Assembly (NCBI GenBank): GCA_016202305.1
Contig: JACQPB010000042.1
Coordinates: 1 to 35,138 of the forward strand
From: Candidatus Iainarchaeum sp.
GTDB taxonomy: Archaea; Iainarchaeota; Iainarchaeia; Iainarchaeales; Iainarchaeaceae
Direction: 5' to 3'
DNA: 35,138 bases
Position numbers and translations under genes: made by a program. Under the pieces are notes generated by a model. That model searched no databases. It worked only from the letters and a program-made list of their open reading frames with translations, and was not told the origin of the DNA. Shown piece after piece: positions 21,941-28,503 of the stretch. Within the stretch, counting starts at the first letter, position 1. The number at the start of each line of letters is the position of its first letter.

Positions 21941-23140
21941 CTACCGGAGCTTTCCGTTTCGCATCACGATATTTCCGCCTATGATGGAATCTTCTACATT
22001 CATCCCTTGTGCCGCAAAGACGATGTTCGAAACAACGTCATTCATCGGCCGCAGGTTTTCGCCAATGCTGAGCGTGATTATGTCCGCGTAATTCCCTTCC
22101 TCAATGCTCCCGGCTTTCTCCAGCCCGAGGCATTTCGCCCCGTTCACGGTGGCCATGTCAAGCACCTGCTGGCAGCTCAGGGCTCCGGCGTCCCACTTGT
22201 GGTGCCGGTGCAGCAGGGCGGCCGTCTTCATTTCCTCGAACATGTCGAGGTTGTTGTTGCTTGCCACACTGTCGGTTCCGAGGCCCACAATCGCGCCTTC
22301 CGCAAGCATTTCCGTGAGCGGCATCACTCCTCCTGAAGCCAGCTTCATGTTGGAAACCGGGTTGTGCGAAACCTTCGTTCCTGACTGCGAGATTTTCCTT
22401 ATTTCGCCCTTGGTTATCCAGATGCAGTGCACCAGGAGGCAGTTCTGCGAGAGGAACCCGATAGAGTCAAGGTACTCGACCGCGAGCTTGCCGTGCCTTT
22501 GCAGGGTGTCAAACCTGTCCTTGCGCGTCTCGCCGACATGTATCCTGCGAAGCATCATATTAGCATCGCTGTAATCAATCACCCTGCGCAGTGTTTCCTC
22601 ATCACAGCTATACACCGCGTTCGCCGCAATCGCTCCATTCACGAGGCCTTTGCCGTTTTTTATGGAGCCCAAAAAAGCCGCGGACTCCTTGAATGTTTCG
22701 CCGTCTTTCACGGTAGATGATAACAGGCCGCGGACGCCGGTTTGCGCAAATGCCTCCAGCCTATGCTCCGGGAACCTGTACGAATCATAAATGGCCGTGG
22801 TTCCGAAGCGGATGGCCTCCCTGAGGCCGTCAAGCGTGTTTTGCTTCACCTGCCTCGGCGTGAGTTTCCTTTCCAGCGGCCAGATTTCCGCGAGCCAGTC
22901 AAGGAGTTCCCTGTCGTCGCATTTTCCCCGCAGTGAATGCATTCCGAGGTGTGTATGCGTGTTCACGAGCCCCGGCATCACTATTTTTCTGGAGCAATCG
23001 AGCTTCTCCTCCCCCCTCGTGGATTTGAGGCCCTTCCCTATCCCCATGATTTTGTCGCCGTCTATCCGCACGTCGTGTCCCTGGAGAACCCTGCGCCTCG
23101 CGTCCTGTGTTACTAAATAGCGGCAGTTTTTCAGCAGCAT
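21941..23140 (-). CDS. MTA/SAH deaminase-like amidohydrolase
   Basis: 399 residues of the metal-dependent amidohydrolase superfamily, closest in look to 5-methylthioadenosine/S-adenosylhomocysteine deaminase and related aminohydrolases. It deaminates the adenine-type ring with a zinc-activated water. Metal ligands are His62 and His64 (VNTHTHLGMHSLRG), a His in RRIHVGET, a His in LLVHCIWI and the Asp in GLGTDSVASNNNLDMFEEMK. The SHNPVSNMKLASG loop is diagnostic of the MTA/SAH deaminase and TrzA/AtzA-like group. The C-terminal composite-sandwich strand ends in NIVMRNGKLR. A TATA-like CTATAAAAA near 23164-23172 is about 28 nt before ATG 23140. Guanine-type or other aminohydrolase specificity cannot be excluded. 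Confidence 0.83.
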   Translation of the reverse strand: MLLKNCRYLVTQDARRRVLQGHDVRIDGDKIMGIGKGLKSTRGEEKLDCSRKIVMPGLVNTHTHLGMHSLRGKCDDRELLDWLAEIWPLERKLTPRQVKQNTLDGLREAIRFGTTAIYDSYRFPEHRLEAFAQTGVRGLLSSTVKDGETFKESAAFLGSIKNGKGLVNGAIAANAVYSCDEETLRRVIDYSDANMMLRRIHVGETRKDRFDTLQRHGKLAVEYLDSIGFLSQNCLLVHCIWITKGEIRKISQSGTKVSHNPVSNMKLASGGVMPLTEMLAEGAIVGLGTDSVASNNNLDMFEEMKTAALLHRHHKWDAGALSCQQVLDMATVNGAKCLGLEKAGSIEEGNYADIITLSIGENLRPMNDVVSNIVFAAQGMNVEDSIIGGNIVMRNGKLR

Positions 23141-23198
23141 AAGACAATTGCCGCTGAATCGGTTTTTATAGTTGCTTGAAAGCGGTCATTCGGCCAGG

Positions 23199-24131
23199 TT
23201 ATACACAGGTGCCGCCGATTGGTTCGGATTCCACTACTATGCCCTTCTCATCGCCAGTATACACGTTTCCTGTGTCTATTCCCTTCTCCCTCCATTTGCT
23301 GATGCATTCATATTCAAAACTGCATCCTCCGCACAGGTATTCTGTCCTGCATTTTCCTTCTTCGAGCGTTATGGCGCCTTTTTCCGTGGCCTTGCAGGCG
23401 GCGTTTACGGTGTCAATTACCGTGAATTCCTTTTCCTGCTTCGCTTCCCCTGATTCCTTCCCTTTCGCGGTTGCCCTCAGGACGTATTTGCCAGGGGAAT
23501 CCACGGAAAGTCTGACTGAAATCTTTCTCGAGTCCGAAGGGGCAATCCTGCCGAGGGATTCTTTCAGTTCCTTCTTGAGCGTTTCCAATGGCTTGCCGTT
23601 TTCAGTTGACCTGAGGAACACGCCCACATCGTATTCCCCCTCCACGGAATCGAGGCTCCCGGTGTTTTTCACCCCGAACGAAACATCGAACGCCTCCCCG
23701 CTCTCGACCTGCGCATCCACCGCGAGGCCGCTCAATTCCAGCTGTGCGGGCTCCGCGCCGATGTATGCCGTGCAGCTGTCTATGCCTCCCGAGCGCACGC
23801 ACCTGAAGTGCACCTTTGCCCTGATGTCGCTCCTCACTACCATCTGCCTTACCATGACCTCGACCGCATCTCCGAGGCATGCTTGCTCCGATGTGCACTG
23901 GAATCTCACGCTCCTCGTTGCAGTGTCGAGCCCATCTGCCTTCATTGCCGTGCCTCCCTTGAGCAGGATGTCCGCAGAATGGAAGCTCCCTTCCGTCGCC
24001 TCCGCGAGGTCAAGCTCCCTGGAGAATTTCTCGAAGGCACCGGCTTCCTGCGGGGAGAAGTACGCGAGCGCGGCATAAAGCAATGCAGCCGCTACGACTG
24101 CCGCCACGAGCAGGCTGAAAGGCGAGGCCAT
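23199..24131 (-). CDS. Membrane-anchored extracellular protein with CARDB-like domain and Cys-rich tail
   Basis: 310 residues. One N-terminal hydrophobic segment (MASPFSLLVAAVVAAALLYA) would anchor or export the protein. The middle (about 130-245) shows the beta-rich 'VKNTGSLDS...YDVGVFLRS...RKISVRLSVDSPGKYVLRATAKG' pattern of CARDB/DUF11-like adhesion domains. Earlier Cys residues (Cys79, Cys85, Cys110, Cys119) and a C-terminal set (CKATEKG, KCRTEYLCGGC, YECISKW) suggest disulfides or metal binding. No known family is certain. It directly follows a small membrane protein gene without any gap, so the two are cotranscribed. A role at the cell surface is inferred. Confidence 0.55.
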   Translation of the reverse strand: MASPFSLLVAAVVAAALLYAALAYFSPQEAGAFEKFSRELDLAEATEGSFHSADILLKGGTAMKADGLDTATRSVRFQCTSEQACLGDAVEVMVRQMVVRSDIRAKVHFRCVRSGGIDSCTAYIGAEPAQLELSGLAVDAQVESGEAFDVSFGVKNTGSLDSVEGEYDVGVFLRSTENGKPLETLKKELKESLGRIAPSDSRKISVRLSVDSPGKYVLRATAKGKESGEAKQEKEFTVIDTVNAACKATEKGAITLEEGKCRTEYLCGGCSFEYECISKWREKGIDTGNVYTGDEKGIVVESEPIGGTCV

Positions 24132-24362
24132 TCACTTTCCCCTCTTCTGGCCGAACAGCATATGGACTTCCGTTTTCCAGAGCTTTTTCACTAGCCACCC
24201 GAAAAACAGTATTACCGCGAGCACTATCGCGGCGCTCTGGGTGTCTCCCACGAAAATGAAATAGCCGAGCTTGCCGTCTGCCCATATCTTGAAGAGCAAA
24301 TAGAACGCTATCCCTATTGCGGCGAATGCCGCCAGGAGCGTGAGCGACCTTGCCATGCCCAT
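24132..24362 (-). CDS. Small two-span membrane protein
   Basis: 76 residues with two hydrophobic spans (about 7-26 and 38-60) and a basic C-terminus (KKLWKTEV, QKRGK), so both termini are probably cytoplasmic. No known family. Its stop abuts the ATG of the exported CARDB-like protein at 24131, which implies a common operon. An AT-rich box TTTTAATAAC near 24384-24393 lies 26 nt upstream of ATG 24362. Confidence 0.6.
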   Translation of the reverse strand: MGMARSLTLLAAFAAIGIAFYLLFKIWADGKLGYFIFVGDTQSAAIVLAVILFFGWLVKKLWKTEVHMLFGQKRGK

Positions 24363-24415
24363 GCGTTAAATAACCGCATTCCGGTTATTAAAACGTTGCC
24401 GGCGGGAAGCGGGTT

Positions 24416-24934
24416 TTAAACAAAGTGTTTTCTGGCAAGTTTTTTGGAGAATTTTACCCCAATTTCTCTCAGTTCATCTCTGTAATATCTCCGATTTCCT
24501 GGCGGGGCAAAATATGCTGTGAATGCGCCCTCCAAAAGATAAATTTCAGCATCCGGAAAATCGTTTCTTATCTCAATTATCCCGCTATGCACGCATATGT
24601 CCCTGAAATGCCCTGCAACTACAAACCTTTTGGGGTTTACCATATTTTCTTTCAGGGCTGCACGGATGCCTTCCGGCCTTTCCACCCAAATAATTCTTGG
24701 CTTGTTTTTTATTCCTGAAACGAATTTTTGAAGCCGCTCTTTGTCTCTGTCAAAATGGCCTGTTTCGTACACCACGGGTATTTTCATTAGTCCGGCTTTT
24801 TCCAGCGCGCCACGGATTTTTTTCATGTTAGCAATGTATACTGCTTCATTCAATGCATTAGTTTCTGGTTTTTCGTGTGTGAACAGCGGTCCATGGACAA
24901 CATAGAATACCGGGCCAGTGTAAGATTCACCCAT
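24416..24934 (-). CDS. Cysteine-hydrolase (isochorismatase)-like protein
   Basis: 172 residues with a Rossmann-like alpha/beta hydrolase pattern. The best landmark is FVVAGHFRDICVHSGI (about 104-119), which fits the nucleophile elbow of isochorismatase/nicotinamidase-like proteins, with the Cys in DICVHSG as probable nucleophile; EIYLLEGAFTAYF fits the following strand. At the N-terminus the usual catalytic Asp of the 'DMQ' motif is replaced (VFYVVHGPLF), so standard chemistry may be lost. The substrate is unknown. It starts 4 nt after the DNA ligase gene, so the two are cotranscribed. Its codon use is more AT-rich than the ligase gene's. Confidence 0.5.
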   Translation of the reverse strand: MGESYTGPVFYVVHGPLFTHEKPETNALNEAVYIANMKKIRGALEKAGLMKIPVVYETGHFDRDKERLQKFVSGIKNKPRIIWVERPEGIRAALKENMVNPKRFVVAGHFRDICVHSGIIEIRNDFPDAEIYLLEGAFTAYFAPPGNRRYYRDELREIGVKFSKKLARKHFV

Positions 24935-24938
24935 GCTC

Positions 24939-26795
24939 TCAACTCTCCGCCACCGTTCCCTCTACCTGCACGCTCGGCTGCTTCCTGTACATTGCGATTA
25001 TTTCCTCGACGGTTGTGCTCTCCTCGGGCCTCTTTTCCCTGAACTTTATCATCCGCGGGAACCTTAGTGCATACCCTGTGCCGCCCTTGTCCCTTCCGGC
25101 CGTGTGCATGGGGCTTCTAGTGATTTCGTCCGCGCGCACTTCTATCACGTATAATGGCTCCACCCAAATGTGCGGCTCGATTTCGGAATCCACGCGCGAT
25201 GGCCTTTGCTTCACGCTGGTTTTGCTCAGCTTCGACTCTAGCTCGGACAGCATTTCCTCGCTCATGCCGGTCCCGATTTTTGCGACCGACTTGAACGTGT
25301 CGCTTTCCCTGTCATAAACCGCGGTCAGCAGGCCGCCGAGGCCGAATTGCGTCCGCTTTCCCCTGCCCTTGAAGTAGCCTATTATTGTCACATCCACGGA
25401 GTCCGAGAGTTCGCCCTTGTAGCTCCTCTTGAGCTTTATCCACGCGAACTTCCTCGCCCCGGCTATATACGGTGAGTTCAGGTCCTTAGCTATTATGCCT
25501 TCAAGGCCACTCTCTATGCTTTCCAGGAAAAACTGGTTGATTTTTTCCGGGCTGTCGGTTTCAATGCTCTTTGTGAGGGCTATCGCCTCTCCCTTCCCTA
25601 TTATTTTACCGAGGATTTGCCTGCGCTCGCGGAAAGGCCTTGCCATGAGGTTCTTCCCGTCAAGGTACATTATGTCAAAGGCAAAGAGGCGCAGCGGGAA
25701 CTCCTCCGCCTTCTTGGCGATGTCATATTTCCTCTTGCGCTGTATTGTCACCTGGAAAGGGAAGTACTGCTGCGTCTCCTCGCTGTATGCAAGCGCCTCG
25801 CCCTCGAAAATCGCTTTCCGCGCCTTGATTTGCTTTCTCACCGCTTCTACAAGGTCCGGGAACATTTCCGTCATGTTTTCCGATTGCCTTGAAAAGATTG
25901 TGACTTCATTCCCGTTTTTGTGCATGGCCAGCCTGAACCCGTCATATTTGGTCTCCACCGCGCACTTCCCGAGCTTTTTGACAATCTCCTCTGCCGATGG
26001 AAGCCTCTCGGCAAGCGTCGGCCTTATCGGCGCGCCTGGCATCATGTCAATCTCGTCAAGGCCCCGGAGCCCTTTTGCCTTGAGCTTTTCCGCGATTGCC
26101 CCCAAATCCGAGAAGATGTTGTATTTTGCCTCGATGACTTCGCGCAGGCCCTGCCTTGCGCGAAGGCGGAACTCCTCCTTCCTTTTCTCCTCATTCTTTT
26201 CCTTGAGGCCCTTCTCTATCGCCTTCCGGGTTTTTTTATTTTCCGTGAATTCATCGAGGTAGTTGAGCGCGAGCGCGTCCATCAGCGTCGGGTCGCCGAC
26301 ACCGAGCCTTAGGTTTCCGAGCGGCACCCTTGCGATGTACCGCGCCTCAACTTTAGACGCGCTGTTCAGCAGCTCCGCAAACATGCCGAGCTTCGAGTCC
26401 TGGCTGCCCTTGCCTCCGGCCTGCGCGATTTTCACGAAATTGCCGAACACTTTTGCAATAGTGAGCTTCTCGGAGAAAAGGGAGCCCTGCTTCCTGCCCT
26501 CCACGAGCTTTTCCGCGACAAGGCCGAGGTCGCCCATCTGCTTGTACAGCTTTGCCACCTCGTCTTTCGTGTAGCCTGTCGCCTTCGCGATTCCCTGCTC
26601 GAGAAGCCCCTCCCCGATGCCGACCTCGAGCGCCTTGTGCCGCGGGCCGAGGGCGCCCTGCGAGAGGTAGATGACCATCCCGATTTCCTTTTCCTCCGCC
26701 TTCGAGAGCATTTCGGCGAGGATTGTGGACATTTCAAGGCGCGAGGAGATGTTCTCTATGCTGTCAAAATAGGCCGCGAGTTCGGAGAAGAGCAT
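24939..26795 (-). CDS. lig: ATP-dependent DNA ligase, archaeal replicative type
   Basis: 618 residues. It seals nicks using ATP through an AMP-lysine intermediate. The N-terminal DNA-binding domain (about 1-240; ALGPRHKALEVGIGEGL) precedes the adenylation domain with ETKYDGFRLA (nucleophile Lys283), TIFSRQSENMTEMFPD, FEGEALAY and an IIAKDLNSPY motif. The final Lys motif WIKLKRSY is followed by the OB domain with VTIIGYFKGRG and FGLGGLLTAVYD, and PHIWVEPLYVIEVRADEIT closes the core. The length and order are those of euryarchaeal and DPANN ligases. A TATA-like region (about 26820-26830) lies some 26-30 nt before ATG 26795. Confidence 0.95.
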   Translation of the reverse strand: MLFSELAAYFDSIENISSRLEMSTILAEMLSKAEEKEIGMVIYLSQGALGPRHKALEVGIGEGLLEQGIAKATGYTKDEVAKLYKQMGDLGLVAEKLVEGRKQGSLFSEKLTIAKVFGNFVKIAQAGGKGSQDSKLGMFAELLNSASKVEARYIARVPLGNLRLGVGDPTLMDALALNYLDEFTENKKTRKAIEKGLKEKNEEKRKEEFRLRARQGLREVIEAKYNIFSDLGAIAEKLKAKGLRGLDEIDMMPGAPIRPTLAERLPSAEEIVKKLGKCAVETKYDGFRLAMHKNGNEVTIFSRQSENMTEMFPDLVEAVRKQIKARKAIFEGEALAYSEETQQYFPFQVTIQRKRKYDIAKKAEEFPLRLFAFDIMYLDGKNLMARPFRERRQILGKIIGKGEAIALTKSIETDSPEKINQFFLESIESGLEGIIAKDLNSPYIAGARKFAWIKLKRSYKGELSDSVDVTIIGYFKGRGKRTQFGLGGLLTAVYDRESDTFKSVAKIGTGMSEEMLSELESKLSKTSVKQRPSRVDSEIEPHIWVEPLYVIEVRADEITRSPMHTAGRDKGGTGYALRFPRMIKFREKRPEESTTVEEIIAMYRKQPSVQVEGTVAES

Positions 26796-26859
26796 GAGTA
26801 AAATAATGGGTTGAACTGTTAAAATAGGTTTTTATTCGGCCCCCATACAGGTTGCTTCA

Positions 26860-26867
26860 TTTAAAAA
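26860..26867 (+). promoter_or_regulatory. TATA box of tRNA-Pro(UGG)
   Basis: TTTAAAAA is centred about 30 nt before the first base of the tRNA at 26894. Transcription from about 26890 fits a short 5' leader. Confidence 0.5.
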
Positions 26868-26893
26868 CAATTCCTCCAATCATTGGTTGTGCT

Positions 26894-27059
26894 GGGGTTG
26901 TGGTGTAGCCTGGTCCAGCATACAAGCTTTGGGCAACCCTTTTCTTTCTCCCGGAAAGAGAAAGAAAAGCGTTGACGGAAAAGAAAGAGAGGCCGCTTCG
27001 CTGACTTTTGTCGGGATTCAAACCAGCTTGCGACCCCGGTTCGAATCCGGGCAACCCCA
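26894..27059 (+). tRNA. tRNA-Pro (anticodon UGG) with 91-nt intron
   Basis: Acceptor stem GGGGTTG pairs with CAACCCC (27052-27058), followed by discriminator A at 27059. D-arm is GTGTAGCC...AGCAT. Anticodon stem CAAGC (26923-26927) pairs with GCTTG (27026-27030), with loop T-T-TGG-G and A38. T-arm is CCCGG-TTCGAAT-CCGGG. Anticodon TGG is at 26930-26932. The intron is 26934-27024, between positions 37 and 38. The BHB motif is exact: TTTG (26928-26931) pairs with CAAA (27019-27022), bulges GG|C and CC|A are cut after the second base, and the anticodon stem forms the outer helix. The intron holds a long pyrimidine-purine hairpin. CCA is not encoded. Confidence 0.93.
26939..26990 (+). repeat. Tripartite pyrimidine-purine-purine element inside the tRNA intron
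   Basis: The pyrimidine arm CTTTTCTTTCTC (26939-26950) pairs perfectly with the purine arm GAGAAAGAAAAG (26958-26969) around a 7-nt loop. After 8 nt (CGTTGACG) a second purine run GAAAAGAAAGAGA (26978-26990) is the mirror image of the first purine arm and its flank, 13 of 13 bases. A hairpin whose purine strand is mirrored nearby can fold a purine-motif triple helix (A on A-U, G on G-C, antiparallel third strand). A similar element with different bases lies at 27066-27119. Confidence 0.7.
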
Positions 27060-27065
27060 TTTCAC

Positions 27066-27119
27066 CTTTTTTCTTTTCTTGCAAAGAAAAGAAAAAAGCT
27101 GAGCCAAAAAAGAAAAGAA
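27066..27119 (+). repeat. Second tripartite pyrimidine-purine-purine element, after the tRNA
   Basis: The pyrimidine arm (27066-27080) pairs over 15 bp with the purine arm (27084-27098) around the loop GCA. After an 8-nt spacer (27098-27105) a purine run (27106-27119) mirrors the purine arm over 14 of 14 bases. The sequence differs from the intron element in both arms, while both symmetries and the spacer length are kept. It ends 9 nt before ATG 27129. It could act as tRNA terminator or 3'-end protector, or regulate the next gene. Confidence 0.7.
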
Positions 27120-27128
27120 GCAATCACC

Positions 27129-27329
27129 ATGAACTGCGCGGTGTGCGGAAAAACGGCTACCTCATACAATAAGCAGAAGCAGCCCGTGTGCTCTGCACAC
27201 CTCAAGTCAGAGGCGAAGGCGCCCGCGTGCCCTGATTGCGGCCTGCCCATGCTCGTGCGGCATGGCAAGTACGGCTCTTTCTGGGGTTGCATGGCGTTCC
27301 CCTCGTGCAGCGGAATCAGGAAGATTTAG
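27129..27329 (+). CDS. Small protein with topoisomerase-type zinc ribbon
   Basis: 66 residues. The C-terminal half, CPDCGLPMLVRHGKYGSFWG followed by CMAFPSCSGIRKI, is the four-Cys zinc ribbon found in tandem at the C-terminus of bacterial topoisomerase I (zf-C4_Topoisom); it binds single-stranded DNA there. The N-terminal MNCAVCGK...VCSAH offers a second Cys/His site. It is a free-standing ribbon, as seen in many archaeal genomes, and a nucleic-acid-binding role is likely. The triplex-capable repeat ends 9 nt upstream, and no separate TATA box is clear. It overlaps the convergent acetyltransferase gene by 14 bp. Confidence 0.7.
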   Translation: MNCAVCGKTATSYNKQKQPVCSAHLKSEAKAPACPDCGLPMLVRHGKYGSFWGCMAFPSCSGIRKI

Positions 27330-27771
27330 CGCCTGCCTTTATCGCTTTGTACTCCATGTCCACGTGCATTTTCCCGTAAACCTCGAATGGCCCGCCCATC
27401 ACCCGAAAGCCGTTCTTTTCGTAGAATCCTCTTGCCTGTTCCTGGCTCCTCAGCCAGATTTTCTCTGGGTTCCTCTTCATTATGTCCTTGAGCATGAACT
27501 CCAGCAGTTTTGTGGCCGCGCCCCTGCCGCGCATTTCCTTTCTCGTGGCCATCCTCTCAATCTTGAACTCTCCCTTTGCGGCTTCCCTGCACCTCGCGGT
27601 CGCGACGACTTTCCCGTCAGCGAGGGCGATGAAGTGCTCCGCGTCCTTGTCATCCTCGTCCGGCTCCCAGCCGGGGGCGAAGCCCTGCTCCTTTATGAAG
27701 ACGTCCACGCGGAGCCTTACCGAATCCACGAATTCCGGCACTGTTTGGACGCGCTTGCAGTGCAGTTTCAT
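27316..27771 (-). CDS. GNAT-family N-acetyltransferase
   Basis: 151 residues from ATG 27771. The GNAT fold is visible: an N-terminal strand-helix with RLRVDVFIKEQGF (similar to ElaA-like acetyltransferases), ADGKVVATARCR, IERMATRKEMRGRGAATKLL (acetyl-CoA loop R-x-x-G-x-G/A), and FYEKNGFRVMGGPF with HVDMEYKA at the end. It transfers an acetyl group from acetyl-CoA to an amine; the acceptor is unknown. A longer frame (27816) is less likely because CCTTATTAG (about 27791-27800) lies 26 nt upstream of 27771, giving a leaderless start. Confidence 0.8.
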   Translation of the reverse strand: MKLHCKRVQTVPEFVDSVRLRVDVFIKEQGFAPGWEPDEDDKDAEHFIALADGKVVATARCREAAKGEFKIERMATRKEMRGRGAATKLLEFMLKDIMKRNPEKIWLRSQEQARGFYEKNGFRVMGGPFEVYGKMHVDMEYKAIKAGAKSS

Positions 27772-27819
27772 TTCATGATTTGGGAAGCAAACTAATAAGG
27801 CGCTTGCGGTGGCCATCGT

Positions 27820-28452
27820 TTACCTGAAAATCCACTTAATGCGCTCCTTGCCAATGTCTATTTCATAGCCCCGAATTGCCGTTTTTCCTTCTGGTGTTTC
27901 CACTGTTCTGAGTGTAACCGGAGTTTTCTTGCAGAACCTGTCTCTGGTACTGGCCACGGTTTCATGGTGTTTTGGGTCGTCAAGTATGTACATTTTTACG
28001 CCTTTCAAGAGTTCCTCCTTGTGGAGGTATATGAATTCCGACATGAGGAACTCATCGGCGTTGATTCCGGTTTTTCCCTTGAATTCATCCGCCAGCCTCT
28101 TTGCCTCCTGTGTCAGCCGCCGGTTATTTCCGTCCTTTTGGACGTCTCTCTGCAAATTTTGTATTTCTATGTGCTTCTGTGTCCCGCTGAACATATGTGG
28201 CGGTAAATATCCAAGCACAAAAAGTGTCCTCCCTGCAGCGTCATTGAGGACAAGGTGGGGATAAGAAATTTCGTGCTGACCATAATAAATGTGAGACGGC
28301 TTGGATTGGAAAGTGTAGTGTTCCCTGTTCCTTGCCTTGAAGTCCTTCCATGTGCCTAACCTTGCATTTGCAGGAATTGCCCTGACAGTCCCGCTTTTAA
28401 TTATCTCCGGTCTAAACTTGTGGCTCTTCCAGTTGTGAATTTTGATTTGCAT
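27820..28452 (-). CDS. Conserved-looking protein of unknown function
   Basis: 210 residues from ATG 28452. I do not recognise a family. The sequence is mixed alpha/beta with many His, Tyr and Lys residues (YTFQSKPSHIYYGQHEIS, YPHLVLNDAAGRTLFVLGYLP), a helical charged centre (RRLTQEAKRLADEFKGKTG) and a basic tail ending KERIKWIFR. The basic character would suit nucleic-acid binding, but this is not evidence of function. It is AT-richer than the methyltransferase gene opposite. In-frame upstream ATGs (28491/28494) lie beyond its TATA box, so 28452 is preferred. It shares a symmetric promoter with the divergent gene at 28504. Confidence 0.5.
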   Translation of the reverse strand: MQIKIHNWKSHKFRPEIIKSGTVRAIPANARLGTWKDFKARNREHYTFQSKPSHIYYGQHEISYPHLVLNDAAGRTLFVLGYLPPHMFSGTQKHIEIQNLQRDVQKDGNNRRLTQEAKRLADEFKGKTGINADEFLMSEFIYLHKEELLKGVKMYILDDPKHHETVASTRDRFCKKTPVTLRTVETPEGKTAIRGYEIDIGKERIKWIFR

Positions 28453-28473
28453 GAAGAATGTTTCTTTTCCGGA

Positions 28474-28482
28474 GTTAAAAGC
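28474..28482. promoter_or_regulatory. Shared bidirectional TATA box
   Basis: The AT core GTTAAAAGC is centred at 28478, exactly 26 nt from ATG 28504 on the plus strand and 26 nt from ATG 28452 on the minus strand. The surrounding AAAAGCTTTT is palindromic, so one TBP site could start both leaderless transcripts. Confidence 0.6.
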
Positions 28483-28503
28483 TTTTTGCATCATAACTTC
28501 CGG

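Noticed and set aside
26939-26990. The intron purine/pyrimidine element as a simple low-complexity A/G slippage product
   Set aside because: Slippage would not give a perfect inverted repeat and a perfect mirror repeat with the same 8-nt spacing twice with different sequences; it remains a chance possibility to test against shuffled sequence.
26857-27123. 88-codon minus-strand frame across tRNA-Pro(UGG) containing LPGFEPGSQAG
   Set aside because: This is the familiar false protein from the antisense of a tRNA T-arm; the plus-strand tRNA is certain.
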